The position numbers and the translations under genes are program-made. Shown here piece after piece: positions 1-6,391 of a DNA stretch of 38,088 nucleotides. Position 1 is the stretch's first letter. Every line of letters begins with the position of its first letter. The notes under the pieces were generated by a model. The model worked only from the letters and a program-made list of their open reading frames with translations, ran no database searches and had not been told where the DNA came from. Source of the DNA: Sphingobacteriales bacterium (GTDB lineage Bacteria > Bacteroidota > Bacteroidia > Sphingobacteriales > Sphingobacteriaceae). The DNA lies in the NCBI GenBank assembly GCA_025353765.1, contig JANXOD010000041.1:87502-125589 (forward strand), written 5' to 3'.

Positions 1-186
1 AAATTGTTGCACCTCCTCTTAAACCACAATGGTTACTACAAGTATTTGCTTCAGTTGGACAGGATACATTAGTTCCTGGCGGCTTAACATATCCTCCTTG
101 TATTTTACTCATTTCTTCGTTTGTCAAGTTTGAAATTTTCTCTTTTTTAACTGCAATTTTGCAGTGTCTAAATTAATCGTTTTTAT
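1..186 (-). pseudogene. Decayed lanthipeptide-type precursor (runs off left edge)
   Basis: This is a fifth copy of the RiPP precursor family seen at 413-550 and 2047-2921. The leader is still readable (KTINLDTAKLQL, then ISNLTNEEMSKIQGG), followed by a core with CPTEANTCSNHCGLRGGATI before the window ends. Two lesions break it. The codon at 184-186, where the sister copies have ATG, is ATA. The A-run in the leader has six A where the sisters have seven, so the frame shifts and a stop follows within a few codons. No other start codon in the shifted frame lies upstream of the GG site. The promoter-like box upstream is kept. The 3' end is outside the window, so further damage cannot be judged. 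A rare ATA start plus a sequencing slip is possible but needs two coincidences. Confidence 0.75.
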
Positions 187-215
187 CTTTTTATTAGTTT
201 TAGTTAATCAAAGAC

Positions 216-223
216 TAAATATA
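216..223 (-). promoter_or_regulatory. Promoter-like -7 box of the dead precursor
   Basis: On the minus strand this reads TATATTTA, one base from the Bacteroidota -7 consensus TAnnTTTG. It lies 30 bases before the former start codon. The same box followed by GTCTTT and ATTAAC precedes the 413-550 copy at the same spacing, so the whole 5' region is duplicated with the gene. A TTG lies about 16 bases further upstream. Confidence 0.4.
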
Positions 224-347
224 GTTGCAATTGAAGTGGCAATAAAACAATTTATGTAGATTTTTTGTTATTATCGAAATAAATATCTTTGATAGTTTTA
301 AGGTGGGTAATAGTTACAATATGTTTTTTTGGAGATTAGAAAATAAA

Positions 348-397
348 AGTAATAAAGAAGCCTATTGGTTATATAACCAATAGGCTTCTTTATTACT
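348..397 (-). terminator. Terminator after the 45-aa precursor
   Basis: This is a perfect 50-base palindrome (25-bp arms, centre between 372 and 373) whose core pairs AAGAAGCCTATTGGTT with its complement. It begins 15 bases past the stop codon of the minus-strand gene at 413-550. Because it is symmetric it could work in both directions. The following minus-strand bases are T-rich. Confidence 0.75.
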
Positions 398-412
398 AAA
401 AAAAGAAAAGAA

Positions 413-550
413 TTAGAAACAAATTCTTCGAGAGTTAGAGGTTAGTTGAAGTGCACCACCTTGTACTTTAGTCATTTCTTCTTTTGTTAAGCTAGAAATT
501 TTCACTTTTTTTAACTGCAATTTTGCAGCGTCTAAATTAATTTTTTTCAT
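413..550 (-). CDS. Small RiPP (class I lanthipeptide-type) precursor, 45 aa
   Basis: This is a 45-residue peptide of the Bacteroidota GG-leader precursor family. The leader begins MKKINLDAAKLQLKK and ends EEMTKVQGG at about residue 32, a double-glycine cleavage site like those of the other copies here. The predicted core is only 13 residues (ALQLTSNSRRICF), with one Thr, two Ser and a single Cys near the C-terminus, so at most one thioether ring could form. The core is unlike those of the other four copies, which is usual for RiPP families where leader and core evolve separately. It lies downstream of the LanC-like gene with its own promoter-like box and a strong terminator, so it may be its own transcription unit. 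The family call rests on the leader; modification of so short a core is inference. Confidence 0.75.
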   Translation of the reverse strand: MKKINLDAAKLQLKKVKISSLTKEEMTKVQGGALQLTSNSRRICF

Positions 551-579
551 CTTCTTATTAGTTTTAGTTAATTAAAGAC

Positions 580-587
580 TAAATATA
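580..587 (-). promoter_or_regulatory. Promoter-like -7 box of the 45-aa precursor
   Basis: The minus strand reads TATATTTA, 30 bases upstream of the ATG at 548-550, followed by GTCTTTAATTAAC as in the other copies. This differs from TAnnTTTG only in the last base. No clear TTG -33 element is seen. Confidence 0.4.
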
Positions 588-669
588 ACTGTAATTAAAG
601 TAGAAATAACATTATTAATGTAATTTATTTGTTACTATAGAAAATAATTTTCGAAAAATAAAAATTCTA

Positions 670-1866
670 TTAATCATTCAGCATAAGGCAATAATCCCAA
701 CTGAAATCGCTGGTAAGGTAACTCAATAACACAAGTCCTATTCCTGCCGCACCCTCCAACAGGCCATAGTCATTTTCAAAAGTGCTAGTAACAGGGTTGT
801 GTTGTTTATATCCTGCTACTCCATCCTCATAAGTGGCAAAATCAAGGGTTTTTTGTATCCAAAAGTCACAAGCCTGTTTAAAAATGGAGTCTTTTGTATA
901 ATGCCACATTTTATTATAGATATGGGCAATCCCAGCAGCACCATGGCAAATACTGGCATCCATTACTCTGGCTTCAGCCAGATCTTGCCTTTTTGTAGAA
1001 TGTACTAATACCTCTAATGAAAAATCTCTTGTTTTTTGATCGTTAAAAAGAAGCCCTGCCTGATATAATACATAACCTATGCTTAAATCGCCATAACACC
1101 AGGCCAGGCGGCTTGGCGTATTTATTTCTTTATTAACTTCTACAGAATATGGAAAGTAGCTTGAGCTTTTGTCTTCGTTGGTATGTGTTGTTAGATAATT
1201 GATAATATCTTGCGCCATTAACCTGGCTTCTGTAGCACAAACATTTTGCTTATAGCATTGCATACAAAACTTGAGAATGCTGGGTATTCCATGTGAGAGC
1301 CCCAAATTAATTTGAATAGGATCAAATTGCTTTTTTTCGGAATCATAATTAGGAATAGTTATTTTTTCTGTGCTCTTATTAGCCAATAAGTTAAGAAGAA
1401 CAAAAACACGGGAATAAAACTCAGTAAACAAGCTGCTTTTTGCATAAAGCAAATGATAAGCAATGCCTGTTGCTCCATGAAGAAAATCATAATTATCATT
1501 TTCTAATAGGCTTAAAGCAGTTTTAGCTAATTCATTATCATCTTCGCATAAAAACTCCCAATCTTCTTTATCTATCAGTTCATTTTTATATAAAAAAGTA
1601 AAAAACCAGTTGATACCGGCTTTCCCACTGCTAAAAGTGGGATAAGTATAATTATAAAGAAGTGCATCTTCGGCAATTTGTTGAAGAGTATCTTGTTGAA
1701 TCTCGTTTTGAGATTCAATATTACTTGTTACACTAAGATATTTTAAGTACATGAAGTTATAGAGAGCCTCACCAGCTTTTCCTCCAATTAAAGATAAAGA
1801 GGGTGAGGGGTCTTTGGACAGTTCAGAATAAATTTTACTTAAAATAGGTTCTATGAGTTTGTTCAT
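670..1866 (-). CDS. LanC-like lanthionine synthetase (cyclase)
   Basis: This 398-aa protein is a LanC-type zinc cyclase, which joins Cys thiols to dehydrated Ser/Thr in precursor peptides to form lanthionine rings in the cytoplasm. The family's repeats of the double alpha-barrel are visible: HGATGIAYHLL near residue 130, GLSHGIPSIL at 189-198, WCYGDLSIGY at 256-265, CHGAAGIAHIY at 307-317 and GLLEGAAGIGLVLL near 368. The zinc ligands Cys257, Cys307 and His308 and the catalytic-type His192 are all present, so the enzyme looks active. Its length fits stand-alone LanC rather than a LanM fusion. Precursor genes lie on both sides on the same strand. No LanB dehydratase is in the window, so a partner must lie outside, most likely to the left. 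The start ATG follows an A/T-rich leader with no Shine-Dalgarno, as usual in this phylum. Confidence 0.9.
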   Translation of the reverse strand: MNKLIEPILSKIYSELSKDPSPSLSLIGGKAGEALYNFMYLKYLSVTSNIESQNEIQQDTLQQIAEDALLYNYTYPTFSSGKAGINWFFTFLYKNELIDKEDWEFLCEDDNELAKTALSLLENDNYDFLHGATGIAYHLLYAKSSLFTEFYSRVFVLLNLLANKSTEKITIPNYDSEKKQFDPIQINLGLSHGIPSILKFCMQCYKQNVCATEARLMAQDIINYLTTHTNEDKSSSYFPYSVEVNKEINTPSRLAWCYGDLSIGYVLYQAGLLFNDQKTRDFSLEVLVHSTKRQDLAEARVMDASICHGAAGIAHIYNKMWHYTKDSIFKQACDFWIQKTLDFATYEDGVAGYKQHNPVTSTFENDYGLLEGAAGIGLVLLSYLTSDFSWDYCLMLND

Positions 1867-1996
1867 TTTATTTTAAACTAAGGTGTTATGATATGTGAGC
1901 TTTGTCAATTGTTTTCTTCTTAATTTAAATTACACATTTATATCCGTTTCTAATCATAAAACTAATAATTTAGCAAAACACAGAATTGAAAGACAT

Positions 1997-2027
1997 AAAA
2001 AAACCCATCGCTTCCGACAGGCTTTTA
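1997..2027 (-). terminator. Terminator after precursor 2047-2241
   Basis: On the minus strand AAAAGCCTGTCG and CGATGGGTTTT pair with some G-U wobbles around a GAAG loop, followed by a T-run. It lies about 20 bases past the stop codon and separates this precursor from lanC. Confidence 0.65.
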
Positions 2028-2046
2028 AATTTTATTGAGTGATGTT

Positions 2047-2241
2047 CTATTGCACAACAACACTACCGCAACTAATATGGCAACCATTGCTTGTCCAACA
2101 TATTGTATTACTTGGGCAAGGGTATGTCTTTCCTGGATAAATAGAGCCTCCCACTATCCAAGTCATTTCTTCGTTTGTCAAGTTTGAGATTTTTTCTTTT
2201 TGCAACTGCAATTTTGCAGAGTCTAATTTCATTCTTTTCAT
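2047..2241 (-). CDS. RiPP (class I lanthipeptide-type) precursor, 64 aa, four-Cys core
   Basis: The leader starts MKRMKLDSAKLQLQKEKISN and reaches a double glycine at about residue 32 (EEMTWIVGG). The predicted 32-residue core is rich in Ser/Thr and has four Cys (PCPSNTICWTSNGCHISCGS), the best lanthipeptide-like core in the locus: up to four thioether rings could form with the LanC-like enzyme at 670-1866. The leader ends TWIVGG where the sisters have SKIQGG or SNVQGG, so the peptidase site is a little different. It has its own terminator. The start is the ATG at 2239-2241; a second ATG three codons in is possible, but the sisters support the first. The ring pattern cannot be read from sequence. 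Confidence 0.8.
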   Translation of the reverse strand: MKRMKLDSAKLQLQKEKISNLTNEEMTWIVGGSIYPGKTYPCPSNTICWTSNGCHISCGSVVVQ

Positions 2242-2303
2242 CTTTTTATGCTTAATAGTTTTGAAAAAAGTTTTTCTTGTATAATGCTTTTTTAAGTATA
2301 AAA

Positions 2304-2337
2304 TATAAAAGCCCGCTAGTTTTTATGTAGCAGGCCC
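2304..2337 (-). terminator. Terminator after precursor 2363-2581
   Basis: On the minus strand GCCTGCTA pairs with TAGCGGGC (one G-U pair), with a loop of about nine bases and then TTTTATATTTT. It lies about 25 bases past the stop codon. Confidence 0.7.
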
Positions 2338-2362
2338 TAATATGTTGTTAACATAAATTTAA

Positions 2363-2581
2363 TTAATAGCCTCCTTTTAATGGATTTGGATTGATATAAA
2401 TTGTTCCTCCATTACGTGGGCAAGCTTGGGTATTACATTTATCATCACCCGTTTGTGCTCGTTCGGTTGTATGTGTTACAATTCCTCCTCCCTGTATTTT
2501 ACTCATTTCTTCGTTCGTCAAGCTTGAAACTTTCTCTTTTTTTAACTGCAATTTTGCAGAGTTTAATTTAATTCTTTTCAT
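2363..2581 (-). CDS. RiPP (class I lanthipeptide-type) precursor, 72 aa
   Basis: The start is taken at the ATG at 2579-2581, giving the family leader MKRIKLNSAKLQLKKEK; a longer frame adds 17 residues upstream that none of the sisters has. The leader ends EEMSKIQGGG near residue 33. The core has many Thr in its first half and two Cys (KCNTQAC), then GGTIYINPNPLKGG and a final Tyr. That 14-residue tail is identical in the precursor at 2700-2921, while the middle of the core differs, so the two arose by duplication. The gene follows that one on the same strand, with a terminator between them. Product and modification are inferred from leader and neighbours. Confidence 0.8.
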   Translation of the reverse strand: MKRIKLNSAKLQLKKEKVSSLTNEEMSKIQGGGIVTHTTERAQTGDDKCNTQACPRNGGTIYINPNPLKGGY

Positions 2582-2643
2582 TTTGTAAAGCTTTATCGAA
2601 TTATTGGAGTTCTTTATAATATAAAAGAACAATTGGAAAATAC

Positions 2644-2676
2644 AAAAGCCTGCTGTTGTATATATAACAGACTTTT
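2644..2676 (-). terminator. Terminator after precursor 2700-2921
   Basis: On the minus strand AAAAGTCTGTT pairs with AACAGCAGGCTTTT with a small bulge, ending in a T-run. It lies about 25 bases past the stop codon. Confidence 0.6.
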
Positions 2677-2699
2677 AGATTTGATTAACTCAATTGTGA

Positions 2700-2921
2700 T
2701 TAATTACCTCCTTTTAATGGATTTGGATTAATGTAAATTGTTCCTCCAACAGCTGGGCAATTATTACTGCATCTTACATTTTCACTTTGTTGTAAGCGAT
2801 TCGTAACTGTTAAAACTACTGAGCCTCCACCTTGAACATTGCTCATTTCTTCATTTGTTAGTTTTGAGATTTTCTCTTTTCGTAACTGCAATTTTGCAGA
2901 ATCTAATTTAATTCTTTTCAT
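2700..2921 (-). CDS. RiPP (class I lanthipeptide-type) precursor, 73 aa
   Basis: This is the first gene of the minus-strand locus. The leader MKRIKLDSAKLQLRKEKISK ends EEMSNVQGGG near residue 33. The core has Ser/Thr residues in its first half, two Cys in CSNNC, and the tail GGTIYINPNPLKGG followed by Asn. Cores here, at 2363-2581 and in the decayed copy at the left edge share the pattern Cys, three or four residues, Cys, about three residues, then GG and an Ile, so this looks like one product class with a fixed C-terminus. A promoter-like box with a TTG 18 bases upstream precedes it (2954-2961). The family call rests on the leader and the LanC-like neighbour. Confidence 0.8.
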   Translation of the reverse strand: MKRIKLDSAKLQLRKEKISKLTNEEMSNVQGGGSVVLTVTNRLQQSENVRCSNNCPAVGGTIYINPNPLKGGN

Positions 2922-2953
2922 TTTGTTTTCGGTTTTGTTTGTTAATTAAAGAT

Positions 2954-2961
2954 TAAATATA
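2954..2961 (-). promoter_or_regulatory. Promoter-like -7 box of the first precursor
   Basis: The minus strand reads TATATTTA, preceded by TTG at a distance of 18 bases and followed by ATCTTTAATTAAC. It starts 33 bases before the ATG. The downstream bases match those in front of the copies at 413-550 and 1-186. Confidence 0.45.
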
Positions 2962-3418
2962 CTTATTCTTTATAATTAGCAATGATTTATTTTGTAATAA
3001 TTTTGTTACTTAACCAAAATAATTCTTTTGTTCAAAAAAATATTTTTTATGTTTAAACATGCACTTTAGTTAAATTAAATGAGTGTATCGGCTAATTAAT
3101 ATATTTAATCCTGTAATATGTATTTTATTGTTAGTTAATACGTCTTATAAAACGTATCGGGTTTAGGAAGAAAAATATTTTCAAGTAAAGGTAAAAATAG
3201 CTAATTGTAAAACTCAAAATCTCTCTTATTATATAAATTTACTTAGTTATCTATTGTAAATTTCCTGTAGCTCTCAGCCAAAAATAAATTAATACAGCAG
3301 GAGTTTATCAAAATACTTAATGTAGAAATTTTTATTACTTTAGCTAAATATATATTCTAAAATATTTTCTTTTTGAAAAATATTTGTCTTCTAATTTATA
3401 TTTTAATTTTCTAAAAAG
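2962..3418. other. Divergent intergenic region, very A/T-rich
   Basis: This gap of roughly 460 bases separates the minus-strand RiPP locus from the plus-strand prenylation operon. It must hold the operon's promoter, but I see no exact TAnnTTTG box, no convincing small reading frame, no RNA gene and no clear repeat in it. Confidence 0.6.
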
Positions 3419-4207
3419 TTGAATTATATACTATATCCCAAGAGCTACAAAAATGCTACTCCTTTAGATGTATACAATAATGTATGTCTTCTAAATAGTC
3501 ATGATAAGAGTAATGAAGTATTTTTTAATATGCCAATTACAAGCTCCGGAGCGAGGAGATTAATACCAAAGGACGAAAAGCCGAGCCGTAATCGAATTAT
3601 AGAAATAGCATTGCAAAATATTAACGTCGCCCAATGCTTAATTACAGCTGCTGCAAAGTATTTGCCTGATTATGCAGCTATAGGTAGCTCGGTTGATTTT
3701 GGCTTGTGGGAAGGTTGGGGAGAGATGGAATATATGAAATACTGGTTCTATCATATATCTGGTATTGGGGTATCTGCAGCCAAGAAATTTGAAGATGATA
3801 TTAAAAATAGAGAGCATATCAATCATACAGTTATGAATGATTATGCACAGTGTCATCATGATAGAGAAGTACTATATGAACAACTCCTCCATACATTTTG
3901 CCAATCTATTAAAGATAATGACATAAAAGTTAACCCGGTCGGCCGTATGATAGCATTGCCAGATGCAGTTAATTCACTTGGTTGCCGTACTGAAATACGT
4001 TTAGCGCAATTTTTAGGAATTAATATATCCATACTTCAACTTGATACTAAACATGATAAATTCGAGAATTTAGAGTGCCATATTATATGGAACAAAATTT
4101 CTGAAGTTGACGATACCTTTTTAATCCCAAAGCTAGAACATGATGGTTCAAAGCTTATACATTTTACAAAACTATCTATGGATTCATTGCAAACAATTAA
4201 TTTTTGA
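3419..4207 (+). CDS. Unrecognised 262-aa protein, weakly nucleoside deoxyribosyltransferase/N-glycosidase-like
   Basis: I do not recognise this protein with confidence. Near the N-terminus EVFFNMPITSSGARR (33-47) looks like a beta strand and phosphate-type loop. Near the C-terminus a stretch at 178-206 has the spacing IALPDAVNSLGCRTE, then LAQFLGINISIL. That recalls the pattern of nucleoside 2-deoxyribosyltransferase-like folds (Asp, small residues, Gly, catalytic-region Glu, then Ala, Gly and a hydrophobic strand). The middle has many aromatic residues. There is no signal peptide or membrane segment. The start is TTG, the only option that keeps the first strand; an in-frame stop lies five codons upstream and the first ATG is at residue 38. 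It is followed 20 bases later by the isopentenyltransferase gene, so a role on a nucleotide or its base is plausible. The fold assignment is inference. Confidence 0.5.
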   Translation: MNYILYPKSYKNATPLDVYNNVCLLNSHDKSNEVFFNMPITSSGARRLIPKDEKPSRNRIIEIALQNINVAQCLITAAAKYLPDYAAIGSSVDFGLWEGWGEMEYMKYWFYHISGIGVSAAKKFEDDIKNREHINHTVMNDYAQCHHDREVLYEQLLHTFCQSIKDNDIKVNPVGRMIALPDAVNSLGCRTEIRLAQFLGINISILQLDTKHDKFENLECHIIWNKISEVDDTFLIPKLEHDGSKLIHFTKLSMDSLQTINF

Positions 4208-4227
4208 TGATATGAATAGTTTTTAAC

Positions 4228-4959
4228 ATGAAAAAAATACCGAGATTATTTATTATAACGGGGCCTACTTGCACAGGTAAAACAGCCGCTGTTAATGCTC
4301 TGCTAGAGAGCAATAAAAAAACGCATGTAATTTGTTTTGATTCTTGCCAAATTTACCAGGATTTTGCAATTGGTACAGGAAGAGCAGATGCTTTATTTTC
4401 GGAAAGATCCCACTTGTATGGATACCGTGATTCGCGTAAGGCGCTGTCGGTTTCAGAATATATAGAGGATTTACTGGCAAAGTATCACGAAATTATAAAC
4501 CAAGGTGGACTTCCGTTTCTCGAAGGAGGATCTCGTAGTTATATGAAGGCTTTATGCGAATTAGAAAAAGAAGGAAAAATTTCCTTGGTTATTGTTGGTT
4601 TAAAACCACCTAGTGACACATATATAAATACTTGCTTTGTAAGAAGAACAGAGGGATTTGTAGAGGAAGGTATCTTGGAAGAAATAGAGCAAAATATCAA
4701 CAAGGAAATGGGAGAGTCATTTCTTATGAGGAATTATGAAGTTTATCAGCCATTCGTACAATATTTACAAAAAAAACTAAGCCTGGAGGAGGCTAAACAA
4801 CTGGTTATACAACGAATGAAAGAAATGCATGAAGATCAATACAATACATTTAGAAGAATGCTTAATATTTCATGGTTAACTGTTACTGAGCCTAATTGCT
4901 TAGATATTTTAACAGCTATTTTTGATGAGCATGTTTCAGAGCTATATCAAATTGCTTAA
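4228..4959 (+). CDS. Isopentenyltransferase of the IPT/MiaA superfamily (short, IPT-like)
   Basis: This 243-aa P-loop protein is a prenyltransferase that would move the dimethylallyl group from DMAPP to an adenine N6. Residues 12-19 read GPTCTGKT, the P-loop form of adenylate isopentenyltransferases (Ipt/Tzs) rather than the usual MiaA form GPTAVGKT/S. Asp38 in CFDSCQIY fits the catalytic Asp, IGTGR at 48-52 recalls the TGSGR of Ipt, and FLEGGSRSYM near 96-105 matches the Ipt EGGS loop. The C-terminal half has MiaA-like features (GLKPP, then GILEEI, then FRRM). At 243 aa it is close to Ipt (about 240) and shorter than MiaA (about 300), and it lacks room for the tRNA anticodon-binding insert, so a small nucleotide acceptor is more likely than tRNA. 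The neighbouring IPP isomerase would supply DMAPP. Confidence 0.8.
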   Translation: MKKIPRLFIITGPTCTGKTAAVNALLESNKKTHVICFDSCQIYQDFAIGTGRADALFSERSHLYGYRDSRKALSVSEYIEDLLAKYHEIINQGGLPFLEGGSRSYMKALCELEKEGKISLVIVGLKPPSDTYINTCFVRRTEGFVEEGILEEIEQNINKEMGESFLMRNYEVYQPFVQYLQKKLSLEEAKQLVIQRMKEMHEDQYNTFRRMLNISWLTVTEPNCLDILTAIFDEHVSELYQIA

Positions 4960-4971
4960 AGATTTTTACAT

Positions 4972-5988
4972 ATGAAATCATCGTCAAATATAATTGCAAA
5001 TAGGAAGAGCGAACATATTGATACAGTTCTTACTAAAAATGTGCAAGCTGTAAAAAGTGGGTTATTTCAGTTTAAGCTTCCTTATAGCACATTGCCAGAA
5101 GTTAACTATAATGATGTAGATTCTGGCATAGATTTCTTGGGGAAAAAATTAAGTTTCCCTTTTCTCATTTCCTCTATGACTGGAGGACCAGAGGAAACCG
5201 GATTCATAAACAAAAATCTTGCAAGTGCTGCCGAAGAAATGAAAGTAGGATTGGGGTTGGGATCTATGCGTGTTGTTTTAAAACATCCCCAAACCTCAAA
5301 AAGCTTTGATGTACGGCAGTACTGCCCTTCAATCCCTTTATTCGCAAATATTGGCTTAGTTCAATTAAATTATGGTGTGGGAGTTGATGAAATCAATTAT
5401 CTGATAAAATTATTTAAAGCCGATGGTATATTCTTACATGTCAATCCTATTCAGGAAGTTATACAACCAGAGGGTGATACAAATTTCGCAGGCTTGTTAG
5501 ATAAGCTGGCTTCCATTATTGATAAGATTGATGGGCATGTTATATTGAAAGAAGTAGGAACCGGTTTTGATCAGCAAACTGCTCAACAACTTAAAAATAT
5601 TGGTGTAAAATGGATTGATGTTTCGGGCATGGGTGGTACTTCATGGACATTGGTTGAGGGACATCGAAGGGATGATGACTTAGGTGAACTATTCAGAAAT
5701 GAGGGCTATACAACAGTCGAGTCTTTAAAAGCTTTAGTAAAAGTGGAAGGGTTAAATCTTATAGCCGGCGGAGGATTGAGATCAGGGCTAGATATAGCGA
5801 AGGTACTCATGCTTGGAGCAGAGGTAGCAACTGCTGGTACTCCTTTATTAAAACCGGCCTTAGAAAGCGTGGATCAATGCATTCATGTTATAAATCAATT
5901 AAAAAAAGAATTGCAAATTTCTATGTTTATTGCAGGAGTAAAAACCATTCATGAGCTAAAGAGCAAATCTTTAATTTTCATCAACTAG
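4972..5988 (+). CDS. fni: Type 2 isopentenyl-diphosphate delta-isomerase
   Basis: This 338-aa enzyme is the FMN-dependent isomerase that interconverts IPP and DMAPP. Family motifs are in order: RKSEHID near residue 11, SSMTGG near 67, GLGSMR near 98 (usually GSQR), HVNPIQEVIQPEGDTNF near 161 with the Gln and Glu that bind substrate and Mg, DVSGMGGTSW near 216, and AGGGLRSGLDIAK followed by ATAGTPLLK for the flavin phosphate. It starts 12 bases after the isopentenyltransferase and shares its strand, so the two are almost surely co-transcribed. That context suggests dedicated DMAPP supply for prenylation. The GSQR to GSMR change is odd but conservative in place. No signal peptide is present; the enzyme is cytosolic. 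Confidence 0.9.
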   Translation: MKSSSNIIANRKSEHIDTVLTKNVQAVKSGLFQFKLPYSTLPEVNYNDVDSGIDFLGKKLSFPFLISSMTGGPEETGFINKNLASAAEEMKVGLGLGSMRVVLKHPQTSKSFDVRQYCPSIPLFANIGLVQLNYGVGVDEINYLIKLFKADGIFLHVNPIQEVIQPEGDTNFAGLLDKLASIIDKIDGHVILKEVGTGFDQQTAQQLKNIGVKWIDVSGMGGTSWTLVEGHRRDDDLGELFRNEGYTTVESLKALVKVEGLNLIAGGGLRSGLDIAKVLMLGAEVATAGTPLLKPALESVDQCIHVINQLKKELQISMFIAGVKTIHELKSKSLIFIN

Positions 5989-6391
5989 ACATTATTTATT
6001 CTTCAATATCTCCTGGTAACTTAGACAATTTTAAAATCTAAAAGATAATTTTTATAATTGACGAAAAGTTGGTGATGGAGTTTGTATAGGCAATTATTTA
6101 TGCTATTTGTGATCGAAAGCTCATGCAAGCTTCATAATTTTTTGCTCATAGCAAATTAAGCCAATATTAATTCTGCATTAGTTAATACTAACTCTGTATC
6201 ATTTTTATTACAGTTAATTATTTATCGTTTTTTTGTATTTACTTTCGTTAAGTAATTTTTTGATTCAAAATTTAGAAAACAAATTCCCTTATATCGTATA
6301 AATATATTTATTTAAATAAATATATTCTTAATATAATATATTAATTATTATAGAGAAATAAAATAATTTCATCCATAACTTAATTTGCTTT
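5989..6391. other. A/T-rich intergenic region before the T9SS cargo genes
   Basis: About 400 bases without a gene. I see no clear terminator for the prenylation operon. A perfect all-A/T palindrome lies at 6301-6326 and TACTTTCG at about 6241 is a weak -7 candidate. No small coding frame or RNA gene is evident. Confidence 0.55.
6301..6326. repeat. 26-bp perfect A/T palindrome
   Basis: AATATATTTATTT is followed directly by its reverse complement. It lies 66 bases before the start of the first T9SS cargo gene. It could be a protein-binding site or simply a low-complexity coincidence in a region that is almost all A/T. Confidence 0.4.

Noticed and set aside
3419-4207. LOG-type cytokinin phosphoribohydrolase
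   Set aside because: The LOG motif PGGxGTxxE is absent. Only a looser deoxyribosyltransferase-like spacing is seen.
4228-4959. Ordinary tRNA dimethylallyltransferase MiaA
   Set aside because: It is about 60 residues too short, has the Ipt-type P-loop GPTCTGKT and EGGS loop, and lies in an operon with an IPP isomerase. It cannot be fully excluded without a tree.
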